A stretch of DNA of 64,000 nt from Aeromonas sobria (GCF_000820145.1 NZ_CDBW01000048.1:61377-125376); one strand, 5' to 3'. Shown: positions 43,445 to 51,640, counted from the stretch's first letter. Notes: generated by a model from the sequence alone, not told the origin. Numbers and translations: made by a program.

Positions 43445-44869
43445 ATGTCGAGAACCCTCTTTTTACTGTTGCTGACGCTGTTTACCGTTGCGCCAGCCTT
43501 GAGTGCCGAGCCTGCGCCACCTACGGCGGCTGCCTGTGCCATCCGTCATCAGGATCAGTTGTTGCTGGTGCAGGATCGTATCTCCTCCCGCTATAGCCTG
43601 AGTGGTGGCTATATCGATGGCGGCGAGAGCCCGCAACAGGCGGCGCTGCGCGAACTCCATGAGGAGACCGGCTTGCAGGGGGAGGTGGTGCAGGAGCTGG
43701 GCCGCTGGCAGCGAGCGGTTATCTTCGCCTGCCGCACCCTTGAGCCCATCATCGCGCAGCGAAATACAGCCGCGCAGCGAAATACAGCCGTCCAGCAGGG
43801 TTCCGGTTTTGTCTCCATCCTGAAGGCCCCCAATCTGGGGGGCGAGATCCTCAATGCCCGGCTGATCGCCATCGACCAGCTCCCCCGCGAGCAGCGCCGC
43901 TTCCCGGATCAGCTCGACTGGTTGCAATCCCGGCTGGATAAGGTGCCCGAGAGTAAGGTGCGCTGGCAGGCCGATTTTGTGGCGCAGGGCAGCGTGCTGC
44001 ATCAAACCGAGATCCCGCTGATCATGCGCGTGCAGCAGTGGTTGGGGCCCGATGTCTGGTGGCTGTCGGTCAGCAATCTGTTTGGTTCAGGCGGCTTTCA
44101 GCTTGCCCTGATACCTTTGCTGCTCCCGTTGCTGGGGTGGCCGCGGTTACGCCAGCTGCTGTTTGCCATGCTGTGGCTTGGGCTGCTGGTGCAAGCAGGC
44201 AAGGAGGGGATTGGCTGGCCGCGCCCCTTCCATCTGCAACCGCTGCTGGCAACCCAGAGCGCGCAAGGTTTTGGCATGCCGAGCGGCCATACCGCCTCGG
44301 CGCTGCTGTTTTGGGGCGCGCTGCTTGGCTGGCTTTGGCCGACCCACCGCTGGCGAGCGATCTCGCTGGCTCTGCTGTTGGCGCTGGTCACCGGTCTGGC
44401 GCGGGTCTGGCTCGGGGTGCACTTTATCTCTGATGTGGCGGCGGGGCTGCTGATAGGCGGCTTGTTGCTGGCCGCTCGCCCCTGCTGGCGACTGGATGGG
44501 CGAGTGGCAGGCTGGCTGCTACTGATTGCAACCAGCCTGCTGATTGCGGGCTGGGCACAGTCGGCTCATCTGGCCGGGATTGGGCTGGCTGCATTGGGCC
44601 TCTGGCTCGGTGGTCTGGCTCCCTTGCCCCGTGATGGTTATTCGCCGCTGTTGACCGGTGGTGTGACGTTGGCGGGGGGCGCCGTGATCGGTGCCATGCT
44701 GTGGGGGTTGCCGCTGCTGACCAGCAGTTCGCTCACTATCCTGCTCGGCCAGTTATCGCTCTTTTTCGGGCTGGGGCTCTGGTTGAGCGCTGGCCTCTGG
44801 TGGATACTCTCTTTCTTGAAAAACGACTCACGACCCAAGGGCAAATGCCCGAACAAGGGAATTTTATGA
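43445..44869 (+). CDS. Secreted NUDIX hydrolase - PAP2 phosphatase fusion
   Basis: 474 residues. Signal peptide (MSRTLFLLLLTLFTVAPALS), then a NUDIX domain with box GGYIDGGESPQQAALRELHE followed by ETGL, then an integral-membrane PAP2 phosphatase domain with KEGIGWPRP, PSGHTAS and RVWLGVHFISDV. The signal peptide places the NUDIX domain in the periplasm. Such bifunctional proteins may process undecaprenyl or nucleotide pyrophosphates. An 18-bp tandem repeat (cgcagcgaaatacagccg twice, about 43757-43792) adds AQRNTAAQRNTA after the NUDIX box. ATGA overlap with the next gene. Confidence 0.9.
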   Translation: MSRTLFLLLLTLFTVAPALSAEPAPPTAAACAIRHQDQLLLVQDRISSRYSLSGGYIDGGESPQQAALRELHEETGLQGEVVQELGRWQRAVIFACRTLEPIIAQRNTAAQRNTAVQQGSGFVSILKAPNLGGEILNARLIAIDQLPREQRRFPDQLDWLQSRLDKVPESKVRWQADFVAQGSVLHQTEIPLIMRVQQWLGPDVWWLSVSNLFGSGGFQLALIPLLLPLLGWPRLRQLLFAMLWLGLLVQAGKEGIGWPRPFHLQPLLATQSAQGFGMPSGHTASALLFWGALLGWLWPTHRWRAISLALLLALVTGLARVWLGVHFISDVAAGLLIGGLLLAARPCWRLDGRVAGWLLLIATSLLIAGWAQSAHLAGIGLAALGLWLGGLAPLPRDGYSPLLTGGVTLAGGAVIGAMLWGLPLLTSSSLTILLGQLSLFFGLGLWLSAGLWWILSFLKNDSRPKGKCPNKGIL

Positions 44870-45951
44870 ATGTGAAAAAAGTGGATTTGGCCAAGATAAC
44901 CCTGGGGGTGCTGTTTATCAGCATCCTCATTATCTCTTGCTTCATGGTGTTGCAACCTTTCCTGCCTGCGCTGGTGTGGGCCACCATGATCACCATCGCC
45001 ACCTGGCCATTGATGTTGATGATGCAGCGGCTGCTGTGGGGCAAGCGTTCGCTGGCCGCGCTGTTTATGACGCTGGTGCTGCTGCTGATATTTGTTATCC
45101 CGCTCTTTATGACTCTGGCCAATGTGGCGGAGAAGGCGCCGATGCTGATCGAGCTGGGCACCAATATCAGCCAGTCACCGCCGCCGGAGCTGCTCTGGTT
45201 GCAGCAGATCCCGCTGGTGGGTGGCAAGCTCTATGACTTCTGGCAGCAGATCCTGGCGAGCGGTGGTCAGGTGCTGTTTGCCAAGCTGACCCCCTACTTT
45301 GGTCAGACCGCCCGCTGGCTGGCCTCTCAGGCCGGTAATCTGGGGCTGCTGTTCGTTCACTTCCTGCTGACGGTCGGTATCTGCGGCGTGCTCTATCACT
45401 CAGGTGAAGTGGTGGCGACCGGTATTCGCCGCTTTGCCCACCGACTGGCGGGCGAGCGTGGTGACAATGCTACAGTGCTCGCTTCACAGGCGATCCGTGC
45501 CGTGGCGATGGGGGTGGTGGTAACTGCGCTGGTGCAATCCTCGGTAGCCGGTGTCGGTCTGCTGATTGCAGGCATTCCTTACGCCATGGTGCTGGTGGTG
45601 GTGATGTTCCTGCTGATCGTCGCCCAGATCGGCCCCTTCCCGGTGCTGATGGCCAGCGTTGGCTATCTCTACTGGAGCGGCGACACCACCTGGGGCACCT
45701 TCTTGCTGGTGTGGTCACTGATTGCCGGCACCATGGACAACTTCCTGCGCCCCTTCCTGATCAAGCGTGGCGCCGACCTGCCGCTCATCCTCATTCTGGT
45801 GGGTGTTATCGGCGGCTTGTTGACCATGGGGATCATCGGCCTGTTTATCGGCCCAGTAGTGCTGGCGGTGGGTTACACCCTGCTGGATGCCTGGATCAAG
45901 GAAGATGACCAACCGGCAGCCGCTGTTGTTGAATCGCCCAAGGCCGAGTGA
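44866..45951 (+). CDS. AI-2E family transporter (YdiK-like)
   Basis: 361 residues with about eight membrane spans; ALVWATMITIATWPLMLMMQRL and GVIGGLLTMGIIGLFIGPVVLA are typical of the AI-2E (DUF20) permease family, similar to E. coli YdiK. Members export small molecules or act as Na+/H+ antiporters; no substrate can be assigned. Its ATG overlaps the stop of the NUDIX-PAP2 gene, implying coupled expression. Confidence 0.9.
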   Translation: MNVKKVDLAKITLGVLFISILIISCFMVLQPFLPALVWATMITIATWPLMLMMQRLLWGKRSLAALFMTLVLLLIFVIPLFMTLANVAEKAPMLIELGTNISQSPPPELLWLQQIPLVGGKLYDFWQQILASGGQVLFAKLTPYFGQTARWLASQAGNLGLLFVHFLLTVGICGVLYHSGEVVATGIRRFAHRLAGERGDNATVLASQAIRAVAMGVVVTALVQSSVAGVGLLIAGIPYAMVLVVVMFLLIVAQIGPFPVLMASVGYLYWSGDTTWGTFLLVWSLIAGTMDNFLRPFLIKRGADLPLILILVGVIGGLLTMGIIGLFIGPVVLAVGYTLLDAWIKEDDQPAAAVVESPKAE

Positions 45952-45992
45952 CGATTCAGTAACAAGACGATTCAGCCATCAATCGCTGATAC

Positions 45993-46026
45993 AAAGAGCC
46001 GCCCATAAGGGCGGCTCTTTGGTTTT
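45993..46026 (+). terminator. Strong terminator
   Basis: AAAGAGCCGCCC-ATAA-GGGCGGCTCTTT then GGTTTTT; 12-base stem. Confidence 0.9.
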
Positions 46027-46105
46027 TGACGATCGTGATTTATGGCGATGGCGTCAGGTTGGCTGATCCGCGCCAACCGGCATTCACCACATAGTACCGT
46101 CCCAT

Positions 46106-46136
46106 GTAGGTTCGATTAGCGAAGCGTAATCGGACG
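46106..46136. repeat. GTAGGTTCGATTAGC-type repeat, copy 2
   Basis: GTAGGTTCGATTAGCGAAGC followed by GTAATCGGACG. It forms an inverted pair with 46235-46268. Confidence 0.8.
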
Positions 46137-46234
46137 AACGAGATACCGCCGTCTCGGAATTTCCGTGAATCAGCGGCCTCTGGCAGATGGGAAATCGGAG
46201 TAGCCGTTATAGCGGGGAGATTGATTTACGCGAA

Positions 46235-46268
46235 CGTCCGATTACGCCTTGCGGCTAATCGAACCTAC
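46235..46268. repeat. GTAGGTTCGATTAGC-type repeat, copy 3 (inverted)
   Basis: CGTCCGATTACGCCTTGCGG followed by CTAATCGAACCTAC, the reverse complement of copy 2 apart from the centre. The two copies flank about 100 bp without a gene. Confidence 0.8.
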
Positions 46269-46270
46269 GG

Positions 46271-46318
46271 GCTGGCTATACGGCGGTTTGCTCAGGAAGG
46301 CGGATTTTCTAATTTAAG
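46271..46318. repeat. Flanking direct repeat A of the GNAT segment
   Basis: GCTGGCTATACGGCGGTTTG then CTCAGGAAGGCGG, ending near ctaattt. A related sequence lies at 46978-47030 in the same orientation (GCTGGTGATACAGCGGCTTT then CTCAGGATGGTGG). The low-GC GNAT gene lies between. Confidence 0.6.
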
Positions 46319-46776
46319 CCTATCTTTTTTGACATATTGTAGCCAGAAATGGAAAAGCCAACATCTTGATACAGTTTTAACGCTCTTTGATTTTGGTACG
46401 CTACTCGTAATTTAATTTGTTCAATACCAATCGATGTTAATTTTGATTCAAACGCAGAAATTGCCAATTTCCCATAACCATTATTGCGACGATTTGAAAA
46501 AATGAAGAAGTCATAAATAAACGTGGATTTATCATCGGCGTTAATCGAATGCCACAAATAACCAACTAATTCTGAATCTGATTCGATGCACAATAATTGA
46601 TGCTTATCACTTTTCAAGCCATTAGGAAAGCTACGAAGAAGCTCCTGATTGGCTAATTCGATCGCTCTATCTATTGAGTGGCCATAATTTTGAGCTATTT
46701 CAAGGCTGTAATCATCAATAAAATAATCGCAATAAGCTGGATATTCACTTGCGGTCATCGGTCTGAGCTTAATCAT
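46309..46776 (-). CDS. GNAT N-acetyltransferase, integron-cassette-like
   Basis: 155 residues from the ATG at 46776 (MIKLRPMTASEYPAYCDYFI). FIYDFFIFSNRRNNGYGKLA is the acetyl-CoA motif region, and LRVAYQNQRALKLYQDVGF the C-terminal GNAT block. Strongly AT-rich compared with neighbours. It starts 20 bp after a VCR-like attC site (46796-46923), the spacing expected of a gene cassette, but no attC is recognisable after its stop; the sequence there is repeat A. Confidence 0.87.
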   Translation of the reverse strand: MIKLRPMTASEYPAYCDYFIDDYSLEIAQNYGHSIDRAIELANQELLRSFPNGLKSDKHQLLCIESDSELVGYLWHSINADDKSTFIYDFFIFSNRRNNGYGKLAISAFESKLTSIGIEQIKLRVAYQNQRALKLYQDVGFSISGYNMSKKIGLN

Positions 46777-46795
46777 GTCTAATCCTTTAAAGCGA

Positions 46796-46923
46796 GATAA
46801 CGTCATATTAATGGGTGAGCTACGCTGCCACCTAACCTAATCCATTGTACCCTAAACACAAAACCCAACCTTACACTGAAAATACCAAGCGTTGCGAGTC
46901 ATTCTTAAATGCTTTGTTATGTG
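46796..46923 (-). other. attC-like site, long VCR type
   Basis: Read on the minus strand it begins ATAACAAAGCATTTAAGAAT, contains GCAACGCTTGG and GTTTTGTGTTTAGG, and ends GGCAGCGTAGCTCACCCATT then AATATGACGTTAT. Outer TAAC and GTTA core boxes, internal complementarity and length of about 125 bp match the attC sites of Vibrio-type chromosomal integrons as I remember them. Confidence 0.65.
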
Positions 46924-46977
46924 AGCGTGAATTTTTCGAAACATACTATCGATAAAAAGGACATCCATCCTGGCCGT

Positions 46978-47030
46978 GCTGGTGATACAGCGGCTTTCTC
47001 AGGATGGTGGGAGTCCTAATTTCACGCTCT
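46978..47030. repeat. Flanking direct repeat B of the GNAT segment
   Basis: Related to 46271-46318 (see repeat A). It lies between the two attC-like sites where a cassette gene would be expected but none is present. Confidence 0.6.
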
Positions 47031-47034
47031 AGGC

Positions 47035-47107
47035 ATATAACGCCTCAATAACCGGCACGCTTTAGCGCGTCCGGCGCCGAAGGCGCGAAGTTGATTGATT
47101 TGTTAGC
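47035..47107 (-). other. attC-like site, short type, at the end of the HNH gene
   Basis: On the minus strand: TAACAAATCAATCAACTT at one end, GGTTATTGAGGCGTTATATG at the other, with a GC-rich stem (CGCGCCTTCGGCGCCGG) between. Core TAAC/GTTA boxes, spacers, and the TCAAT/ATTGA boxes with one extra base on one arm reproduce the usual attC fold. The HNH stop codon TAA (47103-47105) overlaps the first core box. Confidence 0.75.
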
Positions 47108-47966
47108 GATCTGGTTCACGCACCAACCTATAGATTTTGTTGACCGCTTCCCCCCTGAGCTCCAGTTTGTTTTGGCTGTGATGCATGCGTCTGTGGCAAT
47201 TTGGACACAATGCAACAGCGTTCGAGATCCTGTCACTGCCCCCCTCTGACAAGGGTGTAACATGGTGTACTTCCAAATAAGGTTGACCATCTTCTTTTAA
47301 GAACGGGGCTGGGTATTCACAAAACTCACAACGACCATCAGCCTGCTGAATAACCCAAGCTTTAACCGATGGATCTCGTATATATGCTGCACTCGAAATT
47401 GTTGTACTGGTTGGCTTTGAACTACCTGCTGGCGCCTCTATTTTTTTCGCCACCAAGGCAGCTGCACGTTGTTCTAGTTCTGCATGTTCAGCAGTTGGAT
47501 CCAGTGGCCGCCGCATCAGTTGACCTGAACTAACCCTGCCCGTTGCGATTTTAACCCAATCCTCCGATGCAATTGAGGGGCTGTACACCAATATACGTTT
47601 TGTTCGATTGCCACCCTTGGATTTTGGGTTCACCTTAAGTAGCGCTTGCTGTGCTCCAATTACAGTTCGAAGTTTTTCTGCTCCACCGGCTACAAGTGAC
47701 AAGTTCACTTGACCATTAATTTTTATTACTCGATCAGAAAACTCTGGAAAAGCCTTGACTAGATCACGAGAAATGACGTTGACGGAAATGAAAGGACATC
47801 CTGCGACTTGTAGGCGCTCCAAAATGAGATCAAACGCTTTGTTGTAATCTGCGTTCCTGGTCGAGGGCCCCCAAGACTCCAAAATTAACCCTGAAACTGA
47901 TTGAAACTCGCCTACTGAGTATGTGGCATTGAGCTGACGTCCATCGCTTGCAACTACGTTAGTCAT
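47103..47966 (-). CDS. HNH endonuclease in an integron-cassette context
   Basis: 287 residues. The C-terminal HNH domain (about 205-275) has zinc pair CEFC, catalytic LEVHHVTPLSEGGSD, the Asn in ISNAVALCPNC and RRMHH, as in McrA-like nucleases. The N-terminal 180 residues (YSVGEFQSVSGLILESWGP) are an unrecognised domain that may bind DNA or a ligand. An attC-like site directly follows the stop, so this is likely a captured cassette. HNH proteins of this type are often modified-DNA restriction enzymes or phage defence factors; that role is inference. Confidence 0.85.
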   Translation of the reverse strand: MTNVVASDGRQLNATYSVGEFQSVSGLILESWGPSTRNADYNKAFDLILERLQVAGCPFISVNVISRDLVKAFPEFSDRVIKINGQVNLSLVAGGAEKLRTVIGAQQALLKVNPKSKGGNRTKRILVYSPSIASEDWVKIATGRVSSGQLMRRPLDPTAEHAELEQRAAALVAKKIEAPAGSSKPTSTTISSAAYIRDPSVKAWVIQQADGRCEFCEYPAPFLKEDGQPYLEVHHVTPLSEGGSDRISNAVALCPNCHRRMHHSQNKLELRGEAVNKIYRLVREPDR

Positions 47967-47998
47967 TAGAAACTCTATAGGTAGCTAAGAGTGATTAG

Positions 47999-48036
47999 AT
48001 GGAAGGCGGTACTAATCCGTTAATAGAGCCTTCCAT
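47999..48036. repeat. Inverted repeat upstream of the HNH gene
   Basis: ATGGAAGGC (47999-48007) and GCCTTCCAT (48028-48036), 20-base loop. It could be a leader hairpin or operator 33 bp before the HNH start. Confidence 0.55.
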
Positions 48037-48326
48037 ATAACTCCGGTTTGCCCTGATCACCGCCACGAAAATTCATTTTAAATCACAACATTGCCGATCA
48101 ATCTCTGGTGCTGGACGCATTCACTAAGCGTCTTCCTTTGGCTCTATTTTTGGCCGTCTGGCAAAAATACACTTCCGGAACGGTAATGGAAAGCGCCACC
48201 CAGCCCCAGCTTTCTGAATAACTCGGGAGTGTGATCGCGGTGACACCCCATATGGCGTAGTGGGCCAATATGCGGAACGGCGGCGGGTCAGGGGCTCGTG
48301 GTTAACAACAATGGGCATGGCGATAT
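48037..48326. other. Gap at the edge of the accessory island
   Basis: About 290 bp with no convincing gene. Composition changes here from AT-rich to the high GC of the agmatine cluster. No integrase gene or attI site is visible. Confidence 0.5.
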
Positions 48327-48354
48327 AACCCGGGGCGTGGCAACGCCCCGGGTT
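48327..48354 (-). terminator. Terminator of the agmatine cluster
   Basis: AACCCGGGGCGT-TGCC-ACGCCCCGGGTT, a 12-base stem 22 bp after the last gene of the minus-strand cluster. Confidence 0.8.
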
Positions 48355-48376
48355 GTTATCGGTCGGTAGGGTAGGG

Positions 48377-49513
48377 TCAGGCAGGCTGGTGCAGGGTGAT
48401 GCAGTGAATACCGCCGCCACCGGCGGCGACCGGGTCAATATTGATCTGCACCACCTTACGGCCGGGGTAGAGCTTGGCCAGCAGATCGTGGCAGTAGCTA
48501 TCGGCGGCCTTGTCGCCAAACTCGGGGGCGATCACCGCGCCATTGATCGGCAGATAGTTGATATAACCGGCGGCAAAGTCGCGGCTGCGGCTAAAGCGGT
48601 TGTCCCGCACATCCAGCGGTGGCGGCAGCACATGCAGCTCCAGCTTGTTGCCGTCGGCATCGGTGGCCTGCTTGAGGATGGCCAGATGCTGGCGGGTCAC
48701 CTGGTAGTCGTGGGATGCCGGGTCGTTGTCCATATTGACCACCACTACCCCAGGGCGGACAAAGCGGGCGTAGAAATCGACGTGGGCATCGGTGATGTCC
48801 TTGCCCTTGATGCCCGGTAGCCAGATGATTTTGCGCAGTCCCAGATTGGCTTTCAGCTCCGCCTCCAGTTGCGCCTTGCTCACTCCCGGGTTGCGGTTGC
48901 TGTTGAGCCAGCAGCTCTCGGTCATGATGCCGGTGCCGTTGCCATCCACCTCGATGCCGCCCCCCTCGCCAGTGAGCTTGCTCTGCAGATAGTGGGCATC
49001 CGCCTGCTTGCTGACCAGTTCGGCTACCCCCGCATCCTGTTCGTGCTCCTGCTTGTCGCCCCAGCCGTTGAAGTTGAAATCCACCAGCCCCAGCTCCCCT
49101 TCGCCGTTCTGGACGAAGACGCCGCCGGTATCCCGCAGCCAGATATCGTCCAGCTCGGCGACGATAAAGCGGGTATTCTGCTCGCCACAAAGCTTGCGGG
49201 CCAGCGCCTCCTCCTCTTCGCGGCAGAGCACACTCACCTTGGTGTAAGGGGTCATGGCTTTAACCAGCCGCCCTATGGTGGCCTGCACCTCTTTGTAGTC
49301 GCGGCCCCAGATATCGGCGCTGGCAGCAAAGGCGACCCAGACCTGCGCCTGAGGGGCGGCTTCATCGGGCATATGGAACGGCTCGCCGCTGGCGCTGGCA
49401 GCATCCTCCTCTGCATTGCTGCTGGCCGCGTGGGCCTTGCCCGGCAGATTGCCGAGCCCGGCCAGTACGCCGATGGCCGCCAGCTGTTTCAATACGTTGC
49501 GTCGGGATGGCAT
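48377..49513 (-). CDS. Tat-exported agmatine deiminase-like protein
   Basis: 378 residues from the ATG at 49513. A twin-arginine signal (SRRNVLKQLAAIGVLAGLG, cleavage near AHA) directs folded export to the periplasm. The rest is a peptidyl-arginine/agmatine deiminase fold with LDDIWLRDTGGVFV, TDAHVDFYARFVRPG and nucleophile Cys in GGGGIHCITLHQP. It should hydrolyse agmatine or a related guanidine outside the cytoplasm. GGAG precedes this ATG, better than an upstream ATG at 49534. Last gene of the cluster; a cytoplasmic paralogue is at 51641. Confidence 0.9.
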   Translation of the reverse strand: MPSRRNVLKQLAAIGVLAGLGNLPGKAHAASSNAEEDAASASGEPFHMPDEAAPQAQVWVAFAASADIWGRDYKEVQATIGRLVKAMTPYTKVSVLCREEEEALARKLCGEQNTRFIVAELDDIWLRDTGGVFVQNGEGELGLVDFNFNGWGDKQEHEQDAGVAELVSKQADAHYLQSKLTGEGGGIEVDGNGTGIMTESCWLNSNRNPGVSKAQLEAELKANLGLRKIIWLPGIKGKDITDAHVDFYARFVRPGVVVVNMDNDPASHDYQVTRQHLAILKQATDADGNKLELHVLPPPLDVRDNRFSRSRDFAAGYINYLPINGAVIAPEFGDKAADSYCHDLLAKLYPGRKVVQINIDPVAAGGGGIHCITLHQPA

Positions 49514-49530
49514 GAAAAACTCCTTATGAT

Positions 49531-50649
49531 TCATAGGCTGCTCTTGAAGCGAGTCCAGGCTCGCATGCGGGCACGCATCTCTGGTTGCGATATATCCTGG
49601 CCCGGGATGAGCCGCTGATAGGTGGCGTCATCCAGATAGATATCCGGGTTGCCGGTCATGGTGGCATCGACCAGCGACCTTGCTTTGGCACTGGCGGTGG
49701 GATAGCCGGTGCTATTGGTGATGGCTGCCATGTTGGCCGGGCGCATCACGAAATTGATAAAGGCATAGGCGTATTCAGGATGGGCGGCATCGGTCGGGAT
49801 CGCCATGGTATCCATCCAGATAGTGCTCCCTTCTTTGGGTAAACGGTACTCGAACTGCGCTGTTTTTCCTGCCTCGGCAGCGCTGCGGCTGGCTTGCGTC
49901 ATGTCACCGCTATAACCGAGTGAGAGGCAGAGATCGCCGTTGACCAGCTGGGTCACCGGCTGGGACTGGAATTTGCGGATATGGGGCTTGAGCCCCTTGA
50001 GTAGCGCCAGTGCGGCATTTAGATCCTCGGCTTTGCCACTGCGGGGTTCACGCCCCAGATAGTTCAGCACCACCGCCAGCACCTCGTCGGGGGAGTCGAT
50101 GATGGAGATGCCGCAGTCGGCAAACTTTGCCGCCAGCTCGGGCTTGAACAACAGGTCGAGACTGTTGACCGGGGCATCCGCCATCCTCTGCTTGATCATC
50201 CCGGCGTTGTAGGTGAGCCCTATGGTGCCCCAGGTGTAGGGCACCACCGCATCTCGTGAATGGGGATAGGCTTGCTGGATCCGCAGCAAGCCCGGCTCGA
50301 TGTCGGCCAGATGCTGCAACTTGCTCTTGTCGAGGGGTTGCAGGCTGCCGGCGCGCATCAACCGCTCCGCCACCGTATCGCCGGGGAAGATCAGATCATA
50401 ACCGCTGCGACCGGCCATCAGCTTGGCTTCCAGGGTTTCGCTGCTGTCCATGACGTCATAAATGACCCGGATCCCGGTCTCTTTGGTAAAGGCGCTAAGG
50501 GTATCGGGGGCGAAATAGTCGGCCCAGTTATAGAGGCGCAGCACTTTTTCGGCCGATTGCTCTTGATCGAGCTCTTCTGCCGCGATGGCGGTGCCGTTGA
50601 GCAACATGGCCGTGAACAGGGCCAGCGTGCGGGATAATTTGCGTGTCAT
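49531..50649 (-). CDS. Polyamine-binding periplasmic protein (PotD/PotF-like)
   Basis: 372 residues. Signal peptide (MTRKLSRTLALFTAMLLNGT, cleavage at AIAAEE). RLYNWADYFAPDTLSAFTKE, SGYDLIFPGDTVAERL and PYTWGTIGLTYN are typical of spermidine/putrescine-binding proteins. No ATP-binding or permease genes lie nearby, so it must use a transporter encoded elsewhere or act as a sensor. Overlaps aguB (ATGA). With two agmatine deiminases beside it, agmatine or putrescine is the likely ligand. Confidence 0.9.
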   Translation of the reverse strand: MTRKLSRTLALFTAMLLNGTAIAAEELDQEQSAEKVLRLYNWADYFAPDTLSAFTKETGIRVIYDVMDSSETLEAKLMAGRSGYDLIFPGDTVAERLMRAGSLQPLDKSKLQHLADIEPGLLRIQQAYPHSRDAVVPYTWGTIGLTYNAGMIKQRMADAPVNSLDLLFKPELAAKFADCGISIIDSPDEVLAVVLNYLGREPRSGKAEDLNAALALLKGLKPHIRKFQSQPVTQLVNGDLCLSLGYSGDMTQASRSAAEAGKTAQFEYRLPKEGSTIWMDTMAIPTDAAHPEYAYAFINFVMRPANMAAITNSTGYPTASAKARSLVDATMTGNPDIYLDDATYQRLIPGQDISQPEMRARMRAWTRFKSSL

Positions 50650-51560
50650 GTCCGGACTCCTCTGTGGTTGCCTGCCATTTGGCTGTGATGGCCATCCAGA
50701 CTCAGCAAGGCGCCATACATCTCGGGGCGGCGATCCCGATAGATGCCCCAGCTCATGCGCTCTTCTGCCATGGCGGCGAGATCCAGCTCCTGCACCAGCA
50801 CGCCCGGGGTGGTCCTGTCCGCCTCGGCGAGCAGCGCCCCCTTGTGGTCGGTGATAAAAGAGGAGCCGTAGAACGCCATCTGTAGGGTGGGATCTGTGGT
50901 TGCCACCTCGTTGCCAATCCGGTTGGCGGCTATCACCGGCATGATGTTGGCGGCGGCATGGCCGCGCTGGGTCAGCTGCCAGTGATCGCGGGAGTCGAGA
51001 TGAGCAGCCCCCGGCTCCGAGCCGATGGCGGTGGGATAGAGCAGCAGCTCTGCGCCCTGCAAGGCCATGCTGCGTGCCGCCTCCGGGAACCATTGATCCC
51101 AGCAGATGCCGACGCCGATCCGCCCCGCGGCACACTCCCAGACCCGAAAGCCGGTATCGCCGGGGCTGAAGTACTCCTTCTCCTGATAGCCGATGGCATT
51201 GGGAATATGGGTCTTGCGATAGACCCCCAGCAGCTTGCCGTCGGCATCCGCCAGTGCCAGCGAATTGAAGAAGGCGTTACCGGCCCGCTCGAACCAGCTG
51301 ATGGGCAACACCACGCCCAGCTCGCGAGCCAGTGCCGAGAAGCGGCGCAGCACCCGGCTCTGTTCGAACGACTCGGCCAGCGCCAGATGGCCGTGGTGCT
51401 GCTCGATGCAGAAGTAGGGGGTGGCAAACAGCTCTTGCAGCAGGATAAGACCCGCCCCTTTGGCGGCGGCTTCCCGCACCAGACTCTCCGCCATGTCGAG
51501 ATTGCGTGGCAGATCCCAGCTGCAGGCAAACTGGGTGGTCGCCACAACAATTTTACTCAT
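50646..51560 (-). CDS. aguB: N-carbamoylputrescine amidase
   Basis: 304 residues, nitrilase superfamily. It converts N-carbamoylputrescine to putrescine, CO2 and ammonia after AguA. Catalytic Glu in LILLQELFATPYFC, Lys in GVYRKTHIPN and Cys in GVGICWDQWFPEAAR. Start at 51560 (MSKIVVATTQF). The true start is immediately preceded by a 27-codon duplicate of its own 5' end (51553-51636), whose stop overlaps this start. Confidence 0.95.
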   Translation of the reverse strand: MSKIVVATTQFACSWDLPRNLDMAESLVREAAAKGAGLILLQELFATPYFCIEQHHGHLALAESFEQSRVLRRFSALARELGVVLPISWFERAGNAFFNSLALADADGKLLGVYRKTHIPNAIGYQEKEYFSPGDTGFRVWECAAGRIGVGICWDQWFPEAARSMALQGAELLLYPTAIGSEPGAAHLDSRDHWQLTQRGHAAANIMPVIAANRIGNEVATTDPTLQMAFYGSSFITDHKGALLAEADRTTPGVLVQELDLAAMAEERMSWGIYRDRRPEMYGALLSLDGHHSQMAGNHRGVRT

Positions 51561-51636
51561 CGGTTCTTCCTCCCTGAATGCCAGCCAGCACCCTGCAACG
51601 GGCAAACTGGGTGGTTGCGACGGTGATGTTGCTCAT
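51553..51636 (-). pseudogene. 27-codon remnant of an aguB 5' end
   Basis: Begins MSNITVATTQFA, against MSKIVVATTQFA in AguB, then loses the frame of the family and stops at TAA 51553-51555, overlapping the aguB start. In the first 12 codons the differences from aguB fall mostly at third codon positions. It starts four bases after the aguA stop and has a GGAGGA that serves aguB. Period relative to aguB is 76 bp. Confidence 0.8.
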
Positions 51637-51640
51637 CGTC

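Noticed and set aside
47999..48044. A third attC upstream of the HNH gene
   Set aside because: A GTTATAT end-like string is present, but no matching TAAC box lies within 150 bp. The inverted repeat there has a different layout.
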